This document shows positions 43,261 to 55,280 of a stretch of DNA of 64,000 nucleotides, one piece after another; positions within the stretch are counted from its first letter, which is position 1; each line of letters begins with the position of its first letter. The translations under genes and the position numbers were made by a program. The stretch lies in assembly GCA_016801885.1 (NCBI GenBank), contig CM028884.1:6530501-6594500 (forward strand), read 5' to 3'. The notes beneath the pieces are model-generated. The model did not search any database and was not told the DNA's origin. It was given only the letters and a program-made list of their open reading frames with translations. Source of the stretch: Toxotes chatareus. Its lineage: Eukaryota; Chordata; Actinopteri; Toxotidae.

Positions 43261-44116
43261 TTTCTTTCACTGTGGATTTATACAGAAGCATTTTTGGAAG
43301 GAAACACTGGAACAAACACTGAAAACATTGATTAAGAAATGTTGCCAGGACACAAAGTTTAGGCAGATTTTCCTCTGTGGTTTCAGTCCTCCATTATCAA
43401 TGAAGATGAGTAGGAGAGAGGCGTCTCCAGTGCCACACGGAACTTGTTGACATGCGTATCTGTTTCCAAGTGGCACTTGGATGTCTCTGCATCTTTTTAT
43501 GTGCGGTTAAAGACACATGGAAATGGCTCTGCTTCTGTAAATTAATAAAACAGCGTGTTGGTGTGGGACTGAAAAAGAGGGGCCGGTAGGGGCCATAAGA
43601 GACACAAATACAGGATGGCAGTCAGGCCCATAACGTACTTGGTGGAGCTTGTGAGGAAATCCACTGTGAAATGTTTTCATTGCGATACAGAGCTGTCACA
43701 AATGTACATTTTTCTTCAAAACGAAGAAATCATAACGGCTTCTTTGGAAAATGAAACAGGGCTTTTGGACATAGAATACCCCAAAGTGCACAGCTAATCC
43801 ATGTTCCTTATTTTTATGCACTGCAAGAGTATGTATGCCGACTTGCACTTGATAACCGAATCCCTAAAATAATCTACTTTCCGGAAACTAAACATGGAAA
43901 CTAAAAGTATTATTTGATTTAAAAATGCAAGAAAATACTATTTTTTTCTTTTTCTTGCACGTAATGTCAAATAGTTCTATGTTGTGATTCAGAACGTGGA
44001 CTTAAAAGTCTTTTCAAGGTGATTTCAAAGGTGCCAAAAAAGCCTGGTAGAACACTGCAGTAATATGTGTTACTACTGAGCAATAACACATCGCTCAGGA
44101 AGCCAGAACTGTGTAA

Positions 44117-44196
44117 TGGATTGTGTGATGATGATGATGAGGAGGAGCAGAAGGAGGAGGAGGAGGAGGAAGAGGAGGAGGAGGAGAGCCACCTCT
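44117..44196 (-). repeat. CU-rich (CTC)n tract directly after the akap13 stop
   Basis: Read on the mRNA strand, the stop codon is followed within about 10 nt by an interrupted run of CTC/CTT/CAT triplets of roughly 60 nt. On the plus strand it is GGA/GAA/GAT repeats, which also create a spurious acidic open frame. Such CU-rich tracts can bind poly-pyrimidine or poly-C RNA-binding proteins. Confidence 0.85.
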
Positions 44197-44197
44197 C

Positions 44198-44250
44198 TCA
44201 GCAGAAGAAGATCTCTCCGTCCAAGGGAGGCTCAGGGCGGTGCTGGGAGT
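44198..44250 (-). CDS. akap13: akap13 terminal coding exon
   Basis: After acceptor CTCCTTCCAG, the exon completes a split Asp codon and encodes SQHRPEPPLDGEIFFC then TGA. This parallels the human C-terminus ending EEIFC. The phase fits exon R, and no other nearby open exon gives this ending. An acidic plus-strand frame over the same bases is an artefact. Confidence 0.85.
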
Positions 44251-47200
44251 CTGGAAGGAGGAGATGAGAGGAGTCATTGTCACTGTCACAAGAGAAGATT
44301 CCACCTTTTTGATTTGATTGCTGATTTGTTGTAACATCTATTCTCCAGGGATGTTTAGTGAGCAGCATCAACCTACTTCATATCGATCAGACCCTTAGCA
44401 CAGTGCGCTGTGCCGTCATTGAGAGCCGTTAAAGAATTGGCAGAAGCTGTCTCGGTGAGCAGCTTAATGATCATCAGAGCCATCGTTTCATATCCAGAAA
44501 TGCATTTGGACTTTCATGCGTCTCTTCACAGGGAGTTTACTCAAAACATATTCATTACAAAGAACTAAAAACCAGTGATTTTTGTGTGTGGCTGTTGATG
44601 CACACTATCCTCCCTGTGATGGAAATCACCAAGGAAATGGACAAGCTGCTCACATCTGGAAAAAATTTTTAAATAATTGTGTATCGTAGTGAAACGGCTG
44701 CAGAAACACTCAAGGAAGCAAAAAAAAAAAATGATGATGAACAAACTATTATGAATATGTGATGCACATTAAAAAGTGAAAAGTAACATCGGACTGTTTC
44801 TGCTGCCAAAGCAGGGAGGAGAGAGGAGAAAAGTCTTTAATGCCTGATATGGTCAGTCTGTCTGTCTTTTGAATTTATAATCACAGGAAATATTTAACAG
44901 TGCATGGACAATTTTTCTAAAAAAAAAGACAGCAGGGGGTTGAGTTTTTATTTCCGATTATCATTCACACAGTCTCGTCATGTTGCTACGAGCTGCAGTG
45001 ATGGAATAAGAGTGGAAAGGTATCAGGAATAAAAGAATCTTTGCAAGATTAAAATGCAGCTTTAATCGTCGTTATGTTGTTATTCAGTGATAAACTCTAC
45101 CTCCATACGCAAGACGCTCTGTGGTCAGACCACGGCGGAGGCATGGAAAGCCTGGAATAGCAAAATGATTCGAGTGATTTATAAAAAATATCAATTTCTC
45201 TTTGCTATGCACCAGGTTAACCATGCAGCATAGGTTACCATGGTGACCTATGCTAGCCCGGTTAAAGGTGATAGCAGAAAACTTGAATTAAGCCCAAAGA
45301 GAGTAGGATAAGCTAAAAAAATCTCTTTTTGTGCTACAGGTCCAGGTAAATATATAGCAGAGTGGACTGTGGTTACATTTACTATGAGATAAAGGAGACA
45401 AAGAAGATGAAGAAGCAGCATGATGCAAGCTGACACTCAGAAACCACGTTTCTTTAAAACACATCACCAGACTGCACGCACATGACAAGCTGAACAGACT
45501 GTGATGTGTACTAACTATTATACTGCTGAAGATGAGGGTCAGTGGCGTTCAGTGACAAATATCTATAGTTTTTAAAGACTAAACTTAGACTTGTCATTTT
45601 TCTCTGTGCCATGTGGATTACAGATGGTTTATTGAACTGATGTATATTTTTATTAGTCAGAGTGTATGCTAGGTCTTTATGTTTCTAAAATCAGAATGAT
45701 TAAATATACAGTATTATGGGATACAACTACCAGATTCAAACCTAAATACTTTTATAGGCAATATCGTCATAACAACACAGTCTAATCACTTATTGAACTT
45801 TGGGCTTGTTGCCACTTACTGAAGTCAAAGCCATCATCCATCTGATAACCAAACATCACGTGTCTAATCTGAAGCGTCCTTGACAAAAACACAGAGCACC
45901 AGCTGCCTGCTGTCTCAGCGTAAGACACAGAATAATTAAACTAAATGTAAATCCATCCACTCCCTCCTGTTCATTCTCTACCTGAGGTCTGTGCACTCCC
46001 CCCTTTGCCCTTCTTCTTCTTCTTCTCCTTGCCCTCTTTGCTCTTGCTCTTGGCCAGCTGCAGCAGGCTCTTTGAAATCTGGTTGTTGGCTTCGCTGCCC
46101 TTGAGGTTGGTGTGAGTGGAGGATGAGGTAAAGGGATTGAGGCCTTTTCCTTTGGGCTTGGACTGCTGGGACTGCAGCCTAGGCAGGGAGGAGGAGGAAG
46201 AGGAGGAGGAGAGCTCCAGTGGGTCCAGCTCCAGAGACTGGGAGCTGCCGGGGAATGGTGATTCATCAGACGTCGTAGAGGGAGTCCGCTGGAAGTAAAG
46301 GAAGGAGGTTAGACAGAGGAACAGCTGTTGTCTACATCTGGAAATGAATATGCAGGAAAGGTGCAGATTTGAATGTTTTTTGCAAGCTTATCCTGAATAA
46401 AACGTGAACATAAATGTTTCCAGAAAACAGTTTAATTGTGGAAAATGGAAAAAAAATCTTTATCTACATCTCTACATACAAGTTTTGGAAGAAAAATCTG
46501 GAACTACGACCTTGCTGTTTGGACTGCTGGTTTGCCAAGAGCGCTTTTATATTCACTTTCAAACAGACCCAGGTTCAAGCCTCCAATATAGGCATCAACA
46601 AACATAAACCCTGCTGAAGTATTGTTGAGTAAAACACTGAATCCCTCCCAGCTCAGTGAGTGCAGCTGAGGGGGCAACAGAGGAGGCAGTTTTTCCTGCA
46701 CCAAGCAACAGATCATGTTATTATTACTGTTATGATTTTTTAAGTGTCCCTGCTCACCTCAGCCAGACGCAGCTCCTCCATCTTGTCGAGCTGCCGCTGC
46801 ACGGCTTCCCTGTCCCTCTGCAGCTTCCTCTGGGCGTCTCTCAGCCTCTCCAGGTCTCTCTGGTACTCCTCCTTCTTACTCTGCAGCCCCTGCCTCTCCT
46901 CCTCCAGCTCCTTTTGCTGCTTCAGTACCTCCTCCTCCTGCAGTGGTTCAGAGGTGCATTGATAGATTTATTAAAATTATACAGCCTGGTTTCAGACACT
47001 GAAAAGGAAGCCACGTCATCATTGTGTACATTGACAGGATGAGTCTGGGAGTCTCACCTGGATCACTATCGCATTTCAAAATAAAAGGACCATTCTCATA
47101 TACCGTATCATCAACCAATAACTAACTCTCATCAAAACAGAGTCTGATCATTTCCTCCAGATATTCCAAATAGCAATTAAGTCCCATTTTTTTTGCAGAA

Positions 47201-50200
47201 TTCAGTTTCTGAAATGATGCAGAATAAAAATGACTTTCATTTTGTTTACTGAACATGCTGTATTATTGTACATAAATCCCGCATTTATACAATGTACAAT
47301 GTAACTGTGACTGTACTTAACTGCAACAGTTTACATTTCCTATTCTGCAACAACCATAAAGCTAGTTTTTATTCACAAACTTCCCAACTTTTATTTGAAT
47401 GACCTGTTAGTATAATCTAAAATACAGTAAGCTACAGTAACAGTGTGAGGCTGGAAAGCATACTGTAACATTAAATCACAGTTTACCCTATTGTAGCAGA
47501 CCACTGCTGCCAATATGGCAGCATTTTAAAGGTAAGAATTTAGCAAATCAGTTTGGCTCTTTGCCGTAGGAGTTTGGCAAACTGAAAGTCTGACGTGAAA
47601 ACCGAGCCAAGGTAATATTAAAACACAGCAGAATGCATATGCTATGAGAGTGGCTTCAAATGAGCAAGAAACTGCAGTTATTTACAGGGAGACCACACTA
47701 CATTCCTGTTCACCCAATCACAAGTCATCTGCATCTTCTAAAGCAAAGGACCTGAGTTAGTATGCTAGCTCTGAGCTTATCGTTAGCTGTAAAACCATCC
47801 TACTTAAAAAAAAAAAAAAAAGGGTTACATTAAGAATTACAACTGCATAGGAACATATGACAATACACAGCACAAGTAGAAAATGATGCATAGTTACCTG
47901 TAAGTGCACAAACACCTCCCTTTCATTCAGCTGCTGTTCCCTGAGCTCCCACTCCTTCTCCCTCCTCCTCTTCTCCTCAGCATGAGCTGCCTGCTGTCTC
48001 TGCAGGGACGCCAGCTCCTGCCGCTGTTTCTCCAGGCTGCGCTGCTTCTCCTGTTCAATCAGGGAGCTGGGCCGCGAGGACGGCCGCGACAGAGACGTAC
48101 AGGAGGACGAGCGCTCGCTCAGGGCCTGCCGCTGGTCCTCTATGAAACTGTCTTGCTGGACCACCACTGCCTTGATGAGACAGGACCAGATTCACACACC
48201 ACAGAGATTAGGTCAGACACATCCATCCTGCTAAGTCTTCAAGACATTATTTTCTCTGTCTGTATAGCTGTGCTCACACTGCACCACACTGTCTAAATTC
48301 TCTTTTTTTTTCTCTCTTCTTTTCACACAAGAAGTGAGATTTTCAAATTCACACTGACAGCAAAAAGCTTCACAGAGTTGCATCATTTCAAGTCTGATCT
48401 GGAGCACGTGGATTGTATACTGCACGCAAAGTATCTTACCTGCAGAGTGCTGAGCAGGAGATGCAGGTTGGAGACGCTGTGAAGGACCTGCTGTTGGAAA
48501 AGAGAGACCACTGAGTATCATATAACCTCAAAACATTACTTCTGTTCTTGCTGTTAGATGTGAGAAAAATCCTGCTCAACTGCATGGAGAAGAGTGTCTG
48601 TTTGATGTCGCCTTGCTTACTGCTGCACTTGACTCTGCATGAATAGTAGAAGTGCTTCACTTTAAACGTCGACTTTTTCATTTAATAAGCGCTGGCAGAG
48701 GATTTCATGTAATATGAATTTAACAGTGCAGGACTAGGCCCGCATTAAACCAACTTGAGTTTACAGTGATGTAATCTTTTCTCCATTCAAATACTGACAA
48801 AGCAACAAGGCCACTGAGCTTTTAGCTGCCACCAGTGTTTATCTGCAAAACGCTCCAATTAATGTTCACTGGAAACTGCTCAGAGTAACATTTATAAAAC
48901 AACACATCTGCAGACAGTGTGGCATCACACAAACATACAACATCGGGGTCTGTACAATAAACGGAGGGAGATAACCAGATTGTACAGTTCCAGTATTTTT
49001 TGCAGGATAATATTTTATACTTGCACCAATATTTTCCATTAAGCAGTTGACTGGAACAATTCCTGACTTGTTTTTTGTTTAGGCTGCAAAGCTATTAATG
49101 CAGAATCACTTGAATTACTATGTGTTGTGCATTTTTCACAACTTTTACAGAACTTGATTTATTGAAACAGTTCCCAAATATATACTGTTTATTGCAGAGT
49201 ATGAAGATTAAATGTTAATAACTTGGAGCATACCTATTTCACATTATCAATGTTTCAACTTTACCTTGTCAGAACAGAATGTAAACCATATATATAATGT
49301 ATTATTCAGGCCATCCATAGTACCTAGTGTTATGACTGGCCTTTTAGAATAATCTTGTGGCATTAACACGGTTTGTCTGCTTTACTTTTCCATCTCAGTA
49401 AGTTCCACTGCTACCTAACTTTCACTGCTTGGGACGCTTACTCTGTTCTCATGCATAATGCATTTTCATCTTATTTTTCATTAAAATTCTTCTTAAAGCT
49501 TGCTCTTATAGACATGGTTTCATTAAATGACTTCTTCCTTTTACAGTTTGCTTCCCTCATGTGTTTGCTCTCAGTCTGAGCAATTTTGGGTTTTTATTCC
49601 TTTGTGTGTGTTTTGAAAAAAGCTAATAACATCTAATGCTACCAATGCAAACATCTACAGCGAGAACCACTGCTGCTATTACTACTGTTTCAGCTAATAC
49701 ATTTATTGATGCTGATAACAATGATGTTGTTGTACAGAGTTTTGACAGTTTCCATGTAAACAGCAGCTCTAATGTAATTAGAGGCAGGAAGTCGGTGCTA
49801 CCTCACTGTTCCTCTTCAGCAGCAGCAGCAGGTTGGCGTTTCCTCCCTGCACATAGACACAAACACACACTGAGTACAGTCAGAACACAGTAATGCATGT
49901 ACGTGAGAATGAATACTGTACAGTAGGAATATTAATGTGATTATAACTGCACATGTGGGTGTGCTGTAAAGATCTAATTGCATCTGGCTAGGATTATGTG
50001 AAATGGATAGAGTAATGCAGCAGCCTTGCAGCTGTTGGGTCACAATGGGTTAAACATCTCTAAAAATGTCTCTTAGACTTACAAAGAAAACAATTACTTA
50101 ACGTGGGTATAATAGAAAAGGGAATGTTTGAATTTGCTCCACGCTGTATTTCTAATTTTGATTCTGACGTCTGTACACACTCCCTCCTTTCACTGCTGAA

Positions 50201-53200
50201 CTCTCTTTGACCTTTGGCTCCACGCCCAGGATATAATGTAAAAGAAAAATTAAGCACTTTTCTTTTGTTCAGGTAGCAGATTTTACAAGGAAGGGCCTGA
50301 TGTCTGCTTTCAGAGACAAGAAAAATGTTTTTGTTAAACAGCGTACTACAATAGCTTGGCCCTGCTAAAACATTCAAGGAACAATTATGGGTAGCATCCA
50401 GTGCAGAACTACAACAGCAGCACCTAAAGGTGGCCCATTCATTTCCAAGCACTACTGAATTCTTATACAGCTGATGGTCGCCATTAGCAACAGGACTTGG
50501 AAGGATATGTCAAGAGGCTAATTCACTGGAGGGAGAGAAGCAGCTAAATTCATCTTAATGGTGTTGTTAATGTTGGAGGACAAATGCACCCCCACACATG
50601 GCCTCAAGTTCTCATTGAAGCGTGGGGGCGCAGCGGCTTCAGAGTCAAGAATAATTGGCTGCTGAGACACTAACCTTCTTTAAAACACTGTCAGACTCCG
50701 TCCTGCGCAGATCTCCTGCCGTATCCTCGCCCTCGTCTCTGTCTCCACCTGACATAAAGGGAAACCACAGGAGAAAAGATGAGCAGTGAAGGCAGCAATA
50801 GATCCACATCCACAATACGAGAACAGGGTCACAATAAACAAATAATAATGTTCCATACTTTTATCTTTAAGTTAAAAGAAAAAGGTGAGGAAGGCGACCA
50901 GATTTTAGAGATCACATCCTAACAGTTCGGTCAGTAAGTGGTGTTTTCTGTTCTCCACTTTCTCAGACAGAGCTGAGAATCTCTCAACAGGTGTGCAGTA
51001 CAATTATGAGAGCAGATGTACACCAACATTTGCATAATGAACAGTGACCAATATCAAAAGTGATAAAACAGGCTCTCTCTGAGAGTCTGAAAGAATACGA
51101 GAGGCTGGTAGATTTTAGGTGCACATTAATGATAGTAATTTATTTGATGTGAAAGTTTCTTTGGGTAAGTGCATATTAAAATTGTGAATTACAAAAAGCA
51201 GCATAGTGATTAATAAAGAGGTGCAGCCTCAACACCCACAACAACAACCACCCACAAGGATAAAAATGAATCACATTTTCAGGTAAAACAAAACAAAACA
51301 AAAAAATTACTCCTGAAATTTAAGACTAAGAGATTTACTGTTTGTATTGGTGTTAAATATGGAATAATACCTCATCTGGAAATAATTCTTTACATGTTTT
51401 TGTATTGATTAATTGATCATAATACTATTATTTGCATTTTCCTCCCTCGCCACTCACACAAATGTCTTCACTGCTGCAAAGCCCTCTAATAGTAATCTAA
51501 AACACTAATGTAAGTTTAGCTGATTTTTTCACAACTCAGAATCCATACATCTCATTTCATTTTTATAATACTTTGTCTCCAGTCTTTACACTTGTTACTG
51601 TGTCGGCTCCTTGAACAAAATAATAGGTAAAATGTAGTTTTCAAAATGTCACACTGGTAAAAACACTATATACTGTTATTGTTTCACATCAGTTCTACTG
51701 ATGTAAAAGTGTGGACCTCTTGCAGCTCAATATCTGCCACACTGTCCCACTCTGAGCTTACAAGCCACCAGTTCAGAGATATCGCCCCAGGCCATGTCTC
51801 CCTCAGGAAACTTCAGCTCTGTCCAAAACCCTGTCAAGTAAGGTTTTATCTAACTGCACTGAACAGGGGCATTGTGGGAAGTGCTGGGTGTGGTGTCTGC
51901 TATTATAGGATGAAAAGCGAAATATTTTACTTTTCAAATTGTTCTGGGCTTTCAACAGTGTCAGCACACACGTGCAGTCCAGTCACTGAGTTGACGCAGT
52001 AATTTGGACCAGCAGGTGGGGATCCAGTGTGTGTGACTGTTAAAGGCTATGAATGTGTGGTTCGGAAACACACTTACTCTTACTGCTGTGCATCTGGTGA
52101 CTGTCGAAGCCTCCGAAGGTCTCGGCCCGACGGGGCAAACACACCGGACCCACGCCTCCTCCCTCCTGGACACTGGCCATCGCCCCACCCAGGCTGCCAT
52201 TCACCAGCGCCTGTAACGTCTCCACTGTCACGCACACACAGGCAAACATCAATGTGCAGGTCAGTAAGTGAATTATCCCGGCTAACTGTGTTACAGTTCA
52301 GATCTGCTCTCATGAATCCTACCAGGCACTCAACCTGGTATAGGCTCCAGTTGCTAAGCAACTATTGACAATCTGTTTGAACCACAGGGCTCTTTTACTA
52401 AAAGTTTAAATATCTTTACCATCTGAGATTATATAAACTCCAGATGCACATACACAGTATTGTATCCATATGTAGACAGAGCATGAGGCACTGTGACCTT
52501 CTCAGTGAAAATAAGGATAAACAAAGACTTTTGGTGGATGTGAATCCACAGTAAAACACAATAACCAGAAGAAGCAGAAAAAATGATATTACTGCTGCCA
52601 ATTCACGTATCAAATAAGGACAATTACTGCCCTAGGCTTTGGAAGGAGGAGGTGAAAAATACATTCTGTAATAGTGTAGCTAAACCTTTCCTGCTACAGT
52701 AGTTTTAAGCGAAAAACCATTACAGAAGTTCTCCTTCATACATCTCTCCTGCAATAGAGCGGCAGACAATCCTTCTGTAAATATCGCACAGTTACCAAAC
52801 CTGCATACTTTAAACAAATCTGGGATTTTTTAACCAATTACATCTTTTCTGCAGCAGTACTTAAAGATCAGCTGTAAGACTGCACTTTCTCAGTCTTCCC
52901 TGCCTAACTCACAACTCTGACCGATCCAGTAACTCAGCATTTGGTGAGTGTGTATAATTTAAAATGCAAATATACAAAACACAAGACAGCTCTTGGCACA
53001 TACAATATACCAAGAAATAGTGCTCTATGACAACACAGCACTGCACAGCAAATTACAATGAATTACAACACAGTTTTTCCTGCATCTTTTTCAGTCAGTA
53101 ATCTTCAGTCAATCTTCTGACTAAAGATTTTATTTTTGTCTTCTTGAGAGTCTAGTGAGTCTGTCATAAACCAAAAAAAAAGTCAAACTGCACTGAAAAC

Positions 53201-55241
53201 AACTGAAATTAGGCTTTATGATTCAACAGGATCAAATGCTTTAGGAATACTTTTTGACACACTCAGGCTTGAACACGTTTCTTATATAGGTATTTTTGCA
53301 GCAGTTTTAGTTTTCAGACCTGGTTATTTGAATTTCAAGAGCAATTTAATGTGCAGAGAATGCAGTGTGCTTCTCTGTCTTTCTCCACACTTCATTCTCT
53401 CTCTGTCACAATATACAGTATCTCTCTCTGTTCACTTTTCAGCTCATGCTGCTTTTTTCTCATGCACATTTGATGAACAGGGCTGCCAAAGCACCAAACA
53501 GTGCTAGAAGAAAATCCTAAAACACAGTCTGACTCCTTTAATGTTTTCTATACACTCTTTAAATCATCCCAAAACGTAAACACAAACATCTCCCCCAAAA
53601 CTTCTGCTCTCACAGGCTCTGAGATCGAGCCAATTACTTCCCAAATATGTCAGAAAAGGTGAATCACTGCATTACTTTGTTTGCTGCAAATGGGTTTTCA
53701 GTTAATAACCAGGTTTTCTTAACAAAGTGGTCTAGTCTAGCTAGTTTTCATCTAGCCCTCCAGATGGTTGTCCAAATGGAAATTTTTCACATTCAGACTC
53801 AAAAGTGTGTACAAATTGAGGTATTTGTTCACAAATAATACGTCTTTTTCATAGCAGACAAATTGACTCATAATACCACGAAAAGCTCAAGTGTATGTTA
53901 TAATATAAATGACAGCTCTGTTCAGTGTGGATGTCCCAGTGGCAGGGACTCGCTATTGTGCATCCAGGCTCACTGGCTTAGCTTACTGGGACACTCAGTA
54001 TGGAATAGAGCCATTGTTAATGTTATTATAAACAAGTGAGCCTGTTTCAAAATATTTCGAATATAGGCTAAAAATACAGGGGTCAAGATGCAGCCAGCAG
54101 CTAACTGACTGACTCCAAGGCAACGTTATACTTCCTCTATACAAGGAGGGAGTCTGGGTTTTGTCTGAAGCACAATCCAAAGCATCTGAATTTGCAAACA
54201 CCTGGTCACAGGGTAACAGGGAAAGCAATAAGTCTTAGTGGTGTCTAACACCCTGTTACTGTTATCATACTGTCTCTATTCACTACAGTTTATTCTCTCT
54301 CACTCCTAAGAAATCTCAATGAACAATTCATCTGGAGCACATTTACAATAAACACTCTCTTTCTCTGTCTTACCTTCCAGCAGGGCATCCTTCATGATGG
54401 ACGCCCCCCTGGGTGGCTCCTGGCTGCAGGCTGCCCTGAAGAAAGGCTCGACCCGCTGGCAGGCTTCCTCACCTGGATTCAAGCCCTCCCACATCCCCCT
54501 GAAGAGCCGCACCTTCTCCTCCAACAGAGACATGATCTCTGTGTCTTTCTGCCTCAACAAATCTGACCAACAGAGACAGACGGACAGTGAGGAAAACACT
54601 TTGTGATATTAGAAGAAAATTTATCCCGCTTTTGCTTCTCTCACCTCTCATCTCCTTCGCTTTAGTCTCCAGCTGCCTCTTGTCATCTTCTGTCTCGCTG
54701 GGAATCCCTTCATCCTCATCCTTCTCCCTGTCCAACCAAGAAAAAAAGAAAAAAACATCTATAACTAGTGCTGAAATCAGTTAGGCTACAAATCAATTAG
54801 ATGACAAGTACATTTTAATAATGTTTTATTATAAGACTTAAGATACACAACAATATGAATTGCCAACATTTTTGATAATCAATTAACAATTTAAGTCATC
54901 TGTCAGACAAAAAATGCACTATTCACTATTCACATTTTACAGACTAAACAATTCTTTAAAAACAGGACTAAAACAGGACTAAAACAGGACTAATTAACAT
55001 AATCATAAGCTTGAGCCTTATCTACAATTCGTCTGTACAACACTGATATCACAGAACAACACAATACTATACAGGGATTAGACAACCCTGAGTGCCAAAG
55101 ATTTGACATATGTGATGTTTTTTGGTGGAAAAAAAAAAACTGTCATAGCATAAGTGGAAACTGATGCTATGACAGTTCTTTAATCTCCTCCATTCCTGCC
55201 AATAGCTTGATCTCAGTTTTGTATTTTGATGGAAGTCAGAC

Positions 55242-55280
<39 letters not shown>

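Larger units (their letters stand above)
41101..44197 (-). other. akap13: Probable akap13 3' UTR and downstream flank, end not determined
   Basis: Sequence downstream of the akap13 stop. Minus-strand poly(A)-signal candidates are ATTAAA at 42645-42650, and AATAAA at 41608-41613 and 41431-41436, with a further AT-rich cluster near 41120-41150. The first would give a 3' UTR of about 1.5 kb, the next two about 2.6-2.8 kb. No choice can be made without transcript ends. Open frames within it are not supported as genes. Confidence 0.4.

Noticed and set aside
44067..44337. Acidic (DDDEEE) and Arg-rich or Pro-rich open frames on both strands
   Set aside because: They are shadows of the (GGA)n/(CTC)n tract and of the akap13 terminal exon.
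45781..45858. Alternative last akap13 exon after an acceptor near 45858
   Set aside because: In the phase required by exon R it stops after two codons, and a second acceptor there gives a short tail unlike the family, whereas 44198-44250 gives the conserved ending.
45856..46298. Alternative frames over akap13 exon R (Pro-rich minus frame, Glu-rich plus frame)
   Set aside because: Only the frame giving the Ser-run, KPKGKG and Lys-rich tail matches the family and keeps splice phase.
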